Assembly: GCA_947598425.1 (NCBI GenBank) | Contig: CANQFH010000026.1 | Coordinates: 1-13,114 of the forward strand | Reading direction: 5' to 3' | Source of the DNA: an uncultured Bacilli bacterium | Lineage (GTDB): Bacteria > Bacillota_I > Bacilli_A > RF39 > UBA660 | DNA: 13,114 nt | In this document: positions 8,003-13,114 of the stretch, in pieces | How the letters are laid out: each line of letters begins with the position of its first letter | Position numbering within the stretch: position 1 is the first letter of the stretch | Position numbers and translations under genes: made by a program | Notes under the pieces: generated by a model | What the model was told of the DNA's origin: nothing | What the model saw: the letters and a program-made list of their open reading frames with translations, nothing else | Database searches by the model: none

Positions 8003-8467
8003 CTACCTTCTTACTAACTTTTTTTCATTATCAGCATAAGTAACACTAAACTTAATACCATTTAAATTGTTTTTCATTGCCTCAGTTTCAAAATCAATAA
8101 CATCGCTAGGTAAATTTTCAATATCTGCCCATACTAATTCAGAACATTTTTCTGGTTCCATAATCCTAATGCTTCCTTGATAACTTTTAACTTCGAAGTA
8201 AACATCATAGTAAGGTGGCAATGATTTATTTTTTCTATTAACCACAAAGGTATCAATAATATCAGCAACAGCAATAGTTATTCCTAATTCTTCTTTGGCT
8301 TCTCTAATAGCGGCTTCATAAGCATTTTCACCAACATCAATATGTCCAGCAGGTAAAGCAAGATAACCTGGCCAAAGTTTAGTACCACATCTTCTTTGTA
8401 ATAATATTTCTCCTTTATCATTTTTAATAATTAAATAAATTGATGATAAAAACTTTTCTCTTTCCAT
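8003..8467 (-). CDS. Nudix hydrolase
   Basis: Soluble hydrolase of nucleoside diphosphates linked to another group, acting in clean-up or turnover of (d)NTPs and related compounds. It has 154 residues, a standard single Nudix domain. The Nudix box is complete: G41-x5-E47-x7-R55-E56-x2-E59-E60-x-G62, with the metal-binding glutamates intact. The preceding [10 protein letters not shown] and the [16 protein letters not shown] run resemble the MutT/8-oxo-dGTP or dihydroneopterin-type members. The substrate cannot be assigned, since the residues outside the box are not diagnostic. It starts with ATG at 8467 behind GGAAGGT and heads a two-gene operon with the DUF1653 gene. A good promoter lies just upstream. 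Confidence 0.93.
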   Translation of the reverse strand: MEREKFLSSIYLIIKNDKGEILLQRRCGTKLWPGYLALPAGHIDVGENAYEAAIREAKEELGITIAVADIIDTFVVNRKNKSLPPYYDVYFEVKSYQGSIRIMEPEKCSELVWADIENLPSDVIDFETEAMKNNLNGIKFSVTYADNEKKLVRR

Positions 8468-8492
8468 AAATATTACCTTCCAATACTTTTAT

Positions 8493-8522
8493 ACTATACC
8501 ATAACTTAATCACAGATTCCAA
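8493..8522 (-). promoter_or_regulatory. Promoter of the Nudix-DUF1653 operon
   Basis: The minus strand shows TTGGAA (8522-8517), an 18-base spacer and TATAGT (8498-8493), with TG one base before the -10 box. It lies between the stop of the small membrane protein gene and the Nudix start, giving the operon transcription independent of upstream genes. Confidence 0.6.
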
Positions 8523-8526
8523 TAGG

Positions 8527-8775
8527 TTATTTGATTTTATGATTATTTTTCTTAAAAATATTTATTAACGCTATTATTGCTACTATTCCCCAAACAACTT
8601 GTAGAGTAAATGAAAACCAAGCATTTTTTGGCAAAAGACCTATGGCCATTAAAAGAGCTGCTAAAAAGTTTAAAGTTTGATATAATATTCCATTAGGAAT
8701 TTTTTCAAGTGATAAAAGAAAATATGCTAATAACACCAATACCATACCTATCCATCCTAAAATATCAAATATCAT
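8527..8775 (-). CDS. Small integral membrane protein, CBU_0592-like
   Basis: 82 residues with three predicted membrane helices (about 3-22, 31-48 and 53-73) and a short basic tail KKNNHKIK. The pattern LGWIGMVLVLLAYFLLS, then PNGILYQTLNFLAALLMAIGL, then WFSFTLQVVWGIVAIIAL matches the CBU_0592-type domain, in which an LYQxLN motif sits on the second helix. The fold resembles a half transporter. The biochemical role of the family is unknown. The start is well supported by a full AAGGAGG eight bases before the ATG. It sits between the MATE-like gene, 113 bases upstream, and the Nudix operon, and may be transcribed alone. Confidence 0.8.
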   Translation of the reverse strand: MIFDILGWIGMVLVLLAYFLLSLEKIPNGILYQTLNFLAALLMAIGLLPKNAWFSFTLQVVWGIVAIIALINIFKKNNHKIK

Positions 8776-8805
8776 AAAATACCTCCTTAATATTATTATA
8801 TAATG
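8776..8805 (-). promoter_or_regulatory. Strong ribosome binding site and possible -10 of the small membrane gene
   Basis: The minus strand reads TATAAT AATATT AAGGAGG TATTTT ATG. AAGGAGG is a near-perfect anti-16S match. The TATAAT just before it could be a -10 box, but no clear -35 lies 16-18 bases upstream and the leader would be only a few bases long, so the promoter part is weak. Confidence 0.35.
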
Positions 8806-8888
8806 ATTTGATTAAAAAGAATATTGCTATTTTAAATTATAAGATGAAGTAAAGTAAAAATTTAAAAACTAATAATAATCTATATTTT

Positions 8889-10067
8889 TTAATTACTATT
8901 ACTATTTTTTAATTTAAATATTTTTACATTTCTACATGCAATCAAAGAGTAACCATATAAGTAGATAGCCGATATAAATTGACCTATGTAAGTACAAAAT
9001 GCACTAGGTATAAATGAACAAAGTAAACGAATTAATCTTGATAATAGATAAAATATATTATGTTTTTTATTATTATCTTTTATCTGAATATAACTTAATC
9101 TTAAAGTTTTTAAAGGATCAATTAGCATATCTATTATTTGAACTGCTAATATTATTAATAAAATAAATAAGTCGGGTTTAAAATACCAATAAAGGGTTAA
9201 ATTCATAATTAAAATAGTTAAAAACAATATTGATAATAATTTATATGCATTTTTAAGAGATTCTTTGTAATTGAATCTATCTTCTGCTAAATCTATTTTT
9301 GATGCTGTATCCACCGAATCTAACATATCCCATTGAGTATCAGTTGTTAAGCTTTCAAAATTTATTGCTGTAGCATATTTTTCTCCAAACGAAAAACTAT
9401 TACCAAAGCCGACTCCATAAATTAAAAACATCCCTAAATTTCTTAAAATATTAAATGATGTATACTTGATACTATCTCTAATTTGTAAACAAAATTTAGT
9501 CTTTTTATAATACTTTATGAATACCATAAGCACTACTAAAAAATCTATTATTAAAGTTACAATAATTGCTTCATAATCTTTTAAAATACATGTGAGTAAA
9601 ATTATTAGCACAAAGTTAGTTAGATTAAATATGATATTTATCTTATTAGATTCATTATTTTTATTTTCATAATAGAGTTTTTGAATAATCATTTGCATAA
9701 TAAAACTAAAATACATCCAAATAATTGAATAAATACAAAAGTGGTGATATGTATTAACATTCATATTCATTATTTGAATATAGGTATTCACATTAATAAC
9801 TAATAGTAAAGTTAATAATCCAACAATTAATAATCCAAATATCATATTAGAATAAACAACATCTTGATTATTAGACTTCTTTGAAGTAATGTTAGGACCA
9901 ATTGCAAATAAACTAACAAATATCATATAAAAAAATTGCAACGGATAAGTAAGTGAAAAAACATTTGATATTTCTTTTGTTATGGTGAATCCCAAAATAA
10001 TCCACATAATTATTGGTAATATAGAAACCAATAATGTATCTAAACTAATTTGCAAAAGTCTTTTCAT
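8889..10067 (-). CDS. Multi-pass membrane protein, probably MATE/MOP-superfamily transporter-like
   Basis: 392 residues with about ten or eleven hydrophobic segments (near 10-29, 43-60, 76-94, 109-127, 144-162, 166-185, 205-222, 277-296, 298-315, 340-360 and 360-378). The N-terminal run TLLVSILPIIMWIILGF, then FSLTYPLQFFYMIF and the small-residue-rich ISLF/AIGPN region resemble the first helices of MATE-type Na+ or H+ coupled efflux proteins. A polar cytoplasmic or external stretch around residues 225-270 (TTDTQWDMLDSVDTASKID) breaks the two halves. MATE proteins usually have 12 helices and about 440-460 residues, so this one is short and divergent; a polysaccharide flippase relative is the alternative. 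The start follows AGAAGG at good spacing. It is the last gene of the RhuM operon, 52 bases after the 175-residue protein. The substrate is unknown. Confidence 0.55.
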   Translation of the reverse strand: MKRLLQISLDTLLVSILPIIMWIILGFTITKEISNVFSLTYPLQFFYMIFVSLFAIGPNITSKKSNNQDVVYSNMIFGLLIVGLLTLLLVINVNTYIQIMNMNVNTYHHFCIYSIIWMYFSFIMQMIIQKLYYENKNNESNKINIIFNLTNFVLIILLTCILKDYEAIIVTLIIDFLVVLMVFIKYYKKTKFCLQIRDSIKYTSFNILRNLGMFLIYGVGFGNSFSFGEKYATAINFESLTTDTQWDMLDSVDTASKIDLAEDRFNYKESLKNAYKLLSILFLTILIMNLTLYWYFKPDLFILLIILAVQIIDMLIDPLKTLRLSYIQIKDNNKKHNIFYLLSRLIRLLCSFIPSAFCTYIGQFISAIYLYGYSLIACRNVKIFKLKNSNSN

Positions 10068-10119
10068 TTACCACACCTTCTTTATATATGCTTTTAACTA
10101 TCTTCATTTTTATTATCCA

Positions 10120-10647
10120 TTATCTTTTATGCTTTTTTACTAACACTTTGCCATCATTTGTTCTTCGAAACATGTAATCTTCTAAACAAGATAACTGATA
10201 CTCTAATAATTTAATATTATAATCATATTCATTAGATGAATTTGCTTTCTTTTTCATATCATCAATTCTATTTTGCAAGTAGCATCTTTCAGCCTCTAGT
10301 TCAGATTCAGTTTTACTTTTCAAATCATCTAACTTTAATATCCAATTAGCATTAAGTATTTCAAAAATTAAAATTTTATTACCACGTTTGCTCTTAGATA
10401 TATTTATATAATCATCATCATTATATTCACCATCAAGTTGAGCATAAAGCGAAACCAAAATAGGCCTATGCGAATATATCATTTGTCTTATATCTTTTAC
10501 TTGAATATCAATACTTTTTATATTCAGTAATTCATATTTCATTTGTTGAACATGATGCCATGCAATTACAGATCTTTTATGACTAAAGTTTGGCATTTGT
10601 TCAAATTTATATTGTTCTATTTTCTTCTTTTTATTTATAATAATCAT
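10120..10647 (-). CDS. Hypothetical protein with charged C-terminal helical region
   Basis: 175 residues; I do not recognise it. The N-terminus is basic (INKKKK). The middle (about 28-100) mixes strands and helices, with HHVQQMKYELLNIKSIDI and RPILVSLYAQLDGEYNDDDY. Residues about 105-160 (DDLKSKTESELEAERCYL and on) form a highly charged helix likely to be a coiled coil, and the end KHKR is basic. There is no membrane span or signal peptide, so it is probably cytoplasmic. It lies 22 bases after the RhuM gene and 52 before the MATE-like gene, as the middle gene of that operon. The ATG at 10647 follows an in-frame stop directly, so it is the earliest start; its ribosome binding site sits unusually far upstream (see the 2-codon ORF). 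A start at Met18 is possible. Confidence 0.7.
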   Translation of the reverse strand: MIIINKKKKIEQYKFEQMPNFSHKRSVIAWHHVQQMKYELLNIKSIDIQVKDIRQMIYSHRPILVSLYAQLDGEYNDDDYINISKSKRGNKILIFEILNANWILKLDDLKSKTESELEAERCYLQNRIDDMKKKANSSNEYDYNIKLLEYQLSCLEDYMFRRTNDGKVLVKKHKR

Positions 10648-10665
10648 TTATGACATCTACTCTCC
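10648..10665 (-). promoter_or_regulatory. Ribosome binding site feeding a two-codon upstream ORF
   Basis: The minus strand reads GGAGAG TAG ATG TCA TAA ATG. The GGAGAG (10665-10660) is placed correctly for the first ATG (10656), which is followed by Ser and a stop. The stop abuts the ATG of the 175-residue protein at 10647, to which the binding site is about 12-14 bases away, longer than normal. Ribosomes may reinitiate after the minimal peptide, or use the site directly with long spacing. Confidence 0.4.
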
Positions 10666-10669
10666 AAAT

Positions 10670-11689
10670 TTATTTAGTTTCTATCTGTTTTGTTTCATTT
10701 AATAATCTATCAAAATCTGACACATAGTTTCTATCTTGAATAACTTTATACTTCTCATATTCGTCTTCGGCCTTTTCAATTGCCTGTTTATGAAAAACCG
10801 TACCTTTTCCTTCTAATACATCATAATGAAAAACTTTTAAAGCATTTGTAACTTCATTTTTCCAATCATCCATATACATTGCAATATTTCTTTCAGCATT
10901 ATTTTCTGCTATATCTAAGAAAAAATTAACTAAATTATTTAAACTTTTAAGTTCCTTTTCTCCTAAATAATTTTTAGCAATGCCAATGTCAGATTTTAAA
11001 ATTTTACCATCAGGTGATTTTTCCCAGGTAGTAAGCCCCATATTTTTCTTTCTAGAATCAACTCTATTATAAACTATTTCTGCAGCAGTTTCTCCAGTTA
11101 TGGCAAAGAAAAATTTATTTTGAATTGTTTTATAAAATGTTTTAGCTAATTCACTATTTTTATCATAATCAATTGAACACTCAGCAAAAATATCCGTAAT
11201 TTTTTGATAAAATATTCTTTCACTGGTGCGTATTAATTTAATTCTTTCAAGTAATCTTTGAAAATATTCTTGATCACTTTTGCTTGCTTTAGTAAATCTT
11301 TCATCATTTAAAACAAACCCTTGAACCATATAATCCTTAATTATTTTATTAGCCCAAGTTCTAAATTTTATTGCTTTTTTAGAATTAACTCTAAATCCAA
11401 TAGATATAATCATATCTAAATTGTAATATTTTGTATTATACATTTGCTTCCCATCATTACCCATATGTGCAATTTTTGCACATGTGCTATTTTCATCTAA
11501 TTCGTCATCTTTATAAATATTATTGATATGTCTAACAATACCACTTCTATCAATATTAAATAAAGTTGCCAACGCTTCGGTACTTAACCAAACATCTTCA
11601 TTTTCAAGTAACACTTCTACTTTAGTATTTCCTTCTTCATCATTATAAAATAAAATATTTCTTTCATTGCCAATTAATTTATCTTTCAT
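10670..11689 (-). CDS. RhuM family protein
   Basis: Member of the RhuM (virulence protein RhuM) family, soluble, 339 residues, the usual length. The N-terminal part has a winged-helix-like segment, WLSTEALATLFNIDRSGIVRHI (34-55), with the family-typical HINNIYKDDELDENST and the NDGKQMYNTKYYNLDMIISIGFRVNSKKAIKFRTWAN block (79-114), then IIKDYMVQGFVLND. The C-terminal half is helical and ends in a charged DEYEKYK region. The family was named from a Salmonella pathogenicity-island gene, is scattered in accessory islands, and resembles the KilA-N/Bro-type and Fic-partner proteins; its biochemical role is not established. The start follows GAGG five bases away. It heads an operon with the 175-residue and MATE-like genes from a recognisable promoter. 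It suggests an accessory or defence-type locus, although no attachment sites or integrase are seen. Confidence 0.92.
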   Translation of the reverse strand: MKDKLIGNERNILFYNDEEGNTKVEVLLENEDVWLSTEALATLFNIDRSGIVRHINNIYKDDELDENSTCAKIAHMGNDGKQMYNTKYYNLDMIISIGFRVNSKKAIKFRTWANKIIKDYMVQGFVLNDERFTKASKSDQEYFQRLLERIKLIRTSERIFYQKITDIFAECSIDYDKNSELAKTFYKTIQNKFFFAITGETAAEIVYNRVDSRKKNMGLTTWEKSPDGKILKSDIGIAKNYLGEKELKSLNNLVNFFLDIAENNAERNIAMYMDDWKNEVTNALKVFHYDVLEGKGTVFHKQAIEKAEDEYEKYKVIQDRNYVSDFDRLLNETKQIETK

Positions 11690-11733
11690 GTTTACCTCGC
11701 CTCCCCTAAAATAAATTAATATAATTTAAAATT

Positions 11734-11762
11734 ATTATACAATTATTTATAACACTAAACAA
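11734..11762 (-). promoter_or_regulatory. Promoter of the RhuM operon
   Basis: The minus strand has TTGTTT (11762-11757), a 17-base spacer and a perfect TATAAT (11739-11734). Transcription would begin near 11727, leaving a leader of about 40 bases that ends with GGGGAGGCGAGG. It reads directly away from the terminator hairpin at 11804-11839. Confidence 0.55.
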
Positions 11763-11803
11763 TTAGATTAAAATAATTTATAAAATTTTTATTTTATGAA
11801 AAC

Positions 11804-11839
11804 AAAAAATGTTAATATGCTATTCTATTAACATTTTTT
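11804..11839. terminator. Intrinsic terminator with perfect 14-bp stem
   Basis: AAAAAATGTTAATA (11804-11817) pairs perfectly with TATTAACATTTTTT (11826-11839) over an 8-base loop. Read on the minus strand it comes 14 bases after the stop of the 189-residue protein and ends in six U residues, so it terminates that transcript. The symmetric A/T ends would also allow action on the plus strand. The stem has only two GC pairs, as expected of such an AT-rich genome. Confidence 0.75.
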
Positions 11840-11852
11840 TCGTAGGTAATTA

Positions 11853-12422
11853 CTATCTAAAAAGGCGATAAACTTTTTCTTCATCGCTACAAAAATCTAC
11901 ATCACGACTACTCGATACATTAAAATTCATTTGATAAGCAAGATTATGAATTAGCCATTCGTTTTGGAGTGATTCTTTACTTCTTATCCATGGAGTAGTA
12001 CTCGGATATAATCTATTATATTCTAAGATTAGTTCAATTATTTGTTCTTGTATTTCAGAATCATCAATTTTATATGAAGAAACAATCTTGATATCATCTA
12101 CACTATCACGCAAATCAATAATGATAATAGCATCTTCTTCTATAATACAAGCTTCATCTTTTACAATATAAATATCTTTTGATCCAATTTGAGCAAAGAT
12201 AGGTTGATTACTACTATCATAGTCTTCTTCTATCGTTACTGGTAATGATTCTGTAGGTGGTAAATTTTTCTTTATGCTATATACATAAAGCGTACCCATC
12301 ATTGTTGCTAACATCAAACGAAGATATTTTCTTTTTTGTGATAACAACAGTTGTTTTTGTTTTAGTATTGTCAATTTTGTTTTCTTATCTGGTTGACAAG
12401 CAGTTTCACGGTTCTTTACCAT
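11853..12422 (-). CDS. Single-span membrane protein of unknown function
   Basis: 189 residues from the ATG at 12422; no family recognised. The N-terminal 32 residues are strongly basic and hydrophilic. One hydrophobic segment follows at about 34-50 (YLRLMLATMMGTLYVYSI), then about 137 residues rich in Asp, Glu and Ile with the strand-like IFAQIGSKDIYIVKDEACIIEEDAIIIIDLRDSVDDI. With the positive end inside, the acidic part would face outward (type II membrane protein). A further upstream ATG (12446) gives eight more residues, but it sits where transcription should start, just after the -10 box, while AGGAGAGGAG precedes the chosen ATG. The gene has its own promoter and terminator, so it is monocistronic. 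The last codon run is followed by TAG, one of only two TAG stops here. Confidence 0.8.
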   Translation of the reverse strand: MVKNRETACQPDKKTKLTILKQKQLLLSQKRKYLRLMLATMMGTLYVYSIKKNLPPTESLPVTIEEDYDSSNQPIFAQIGSKDIYIVKDEACIIEEDAIIIIDLRDSVDDIKIVSSYKIDDSEIQEQIIELILEYNRLYPSTTPWIRSKESLQNEWLIHNLAYQMNFNVSSSRDVDFCSDEEKVYRLFR

Positions 12423-12449
12423 AAAACTCCTCTCCTTATGACCCATAGC

Positions 12450-12477
12450 ATTATATCATAAAATAATAATTTGTCTA
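12450..12477 (-). promoter_or_regulatory. Promoter of the single-span membrane protein gene
   Basis: The minus strand reads TAGACA (12477-12472), a 16-base spacer and a perfect TATAAT (12455-12450), with TG one base before the -10 box. Transcription should start near 12443, which excludes the upstream ATG at 12446 and supports the start at 12422. Confidence 0.75.
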
Positions 12478-12577
12478 GTACTTTTTTGAAAAAATATTTT
12501 TTTGTTGTCAAATCAATTTATTTAGTTTTTGTTGCTGTAATCTTTTTTAGTGTTATTACAAAAAGTAGAACAATTAA

Positions 12578-13114
12578 TTATAACTTTTTTTCATAAATAT
12601 ATCCTATTTCTTTATTAACTTTTCCTAACTTATCATATTCCTTATTTTCGATAATAGTTGAATAAACTTTCTGACAGCCAACACTTTCATACACACCATA
12701 ACTACATGATTCATCGGTCAATATTTGAAGATTTTTCATATTATCCTTTTTAGCTAAATCAAATATATCTAACAATAATTTTTTACCTATTCCTTTTCCT
12801 CTATATGATTTATCTAAAATCAACATTGACAATTCTCCATCAAAATAATTTCTCATATTATCAGGAACATAATCATAGTTCTTTCCATATTCTATTAGAG
12901 CATTAACATCTTTTATTTCTTTACTTTTGTATAATTGCTTTTTTATAAAAGTATAAAATTTTTTCTTTAATATATGTTTTTTTGAGTTCCATTTTGAATA
13001 ACCTGCAAATCCCAGCAACTTACCATTTTCTTTATAATAAACAAATGCTTCCGTTTCTTCTAATATTTCTAGTAGGTAAATCCATGCACATAGTCTTCTA
13101 CTAGCACCACTTTC
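12578..13114 (-). CDS. GNAT family N-acetyltransferase (5' end cut by window edge)
   Basis: Acetyl-CoA dependent acetyltransferase of unknown substrate. The frame is open without a stop from the right edge to TAA at 12578, giving 178 visible residues. A TTG at 13018 has been taken as a possible start, but 32 codons upstream of it encode a plausible GNAT N-terminus (AWIYLLEILEETEAFVYYK then ENGKLLGFAGY), so the true start lies outside the window. Motif A is the strand GELSMLILDKSY followed by the loop R105-G-K-G-I-G110 (numbered from the window edge) that binds the CoA pyrophosphate, and a helix LLLDIFDLAK. Motif B is SYGVYESVGCQKVY. The central part (YFDGE preceded by a Lys-rich helix) resembles small-molecule GNATs. 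It is separated from the next gene by 131 bases holding that gene's own promoter. Confidence 0.9.
   Translation of the reverse strand, partial: ESGASRRLCAWIYLLEILEETEAFVYYKENGKLLGFAGYSKWNSKKHILKKKFYTFIKKQLYKSKEIKDVNALIEYGKNYDYVPDNMRNYFDGELSMLILDKSYRGKGIGKKLLLDIFDLAKKDNMKNLQILTDESCSYGVYESVGCQKVYSTIIENKEYDKLGKVNKEIGYIYEKKL

Noticed and set aside
8889..11762. RhuM region as an integrated mobile element
   Set aside because: No integrase, transposase, tRNA end or flanking direct repeat was seen, and base composition looks like that of its neighbours.
12423..12446. Upstream ATG at 12446 as start of the single-span membrane protein
   Set aside because: It falls at or before the expected transcription start; AGGAGAGGAG supports the ATG at 12422.
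12500..12570. Repeated TTTTTGTTG stretches and a TGTAAT/ATTACA arm pair as a terminator after the right-hand GNAT gene
   Set aside because: The stem is only six AT-rich pairs with a 13-base loop and no proper T-run follows; probably base composition.
12578..13018. Right-hand GNAT gene starting with TTG at 13018
   Set aside because: The frame stays open to the window edge and the upstream 32 codons read as a normal GNAT N-terminus.
1..13114. Mycoplasma-type code with UGA read as Trp
   Set aside because: prfB is intact with a UGA-dependent frameshift, Trp codons in the genes are TGG, and all genes are full length with UGA as stop.

Overview
The window is strongly AT-rich, gene-dense bacterial DNA. 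Thirteen of the fourteen protein genes lie on the minus strand; one sigma factor gene lies on the plus strand. The SigE/SigK-like sigma factors, FtsH, TilS, RF2 with its programmed frameshift, the AGGAGG-type ribosome binding sites and the promoter style all point to a low-GC member of the Bacillota, probably an AT-rich lineage of class Bacilli (Erysipelotrichales, RF39 or a relative of the Mollicutes). This placement is inference. UGA still acts as a stop: an RF2 gene is present, its frameshift site contains UGA, and Trp is written UGG. Even so, all 14 gene ends visible here use TAA (12) or TAG (2).

Left part (1-5649, minus strand): a housekeeping run transcribed right to left. A membrane-anchored protein of unknown function (5649-4057) is joined through a TAATG overlap to prfB (4057-3001, with a +1 frameshift). 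It is followed by tilS (2940-1612), which overlaps ftsH by 8 bases (1619 to the left edge, where ftsH loses its 3' end). The hpt gene that sits between tilS and ftsH in Bacillus is absent.

Middle (5705-7728): two related SigE/SigK-like sigma factor genes are transcribed away from each other from a 130-bp region. This region holds two back-to-back housekeeping-type promoters and a perfect 16-bp inverted repeat that touches both -35 boxes. The leftward sigma gene overlaps a GNAT acetyltransferase gene by 8 bases, and no convincing terminator separates that pair from the housekeeping run. This sigma switch is the most interesting part of the window.

Right-middle (7752-8775, minus strand): a Nudix hydrolase and a DUF1653 protein form a tight two-gene operon with its own promoter. 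Upstream lies a small three-helix CBU_0592-like membrane protein.

Right (8889-11689, minus strand): a likely operon of accessory character encodes a RhuM-family protein, an unrecognised 175-residue protein with a charged C-terminal helix, and a multi-pass MATE-like membrane protein. It reads from its own promoter.

Far right (11853-13114, minus strand): a short single-span membrane protein of unknown function is bracketed by a clear promoter and a perfect 14-bp terminator hairpin. Beyond it is a GNAT acetyltransferase gene cut by the right edge. No stretch over 300 bases lacks a gene. I saw no tRNA, rRNA, CRISPR array, IS element or attachment site.
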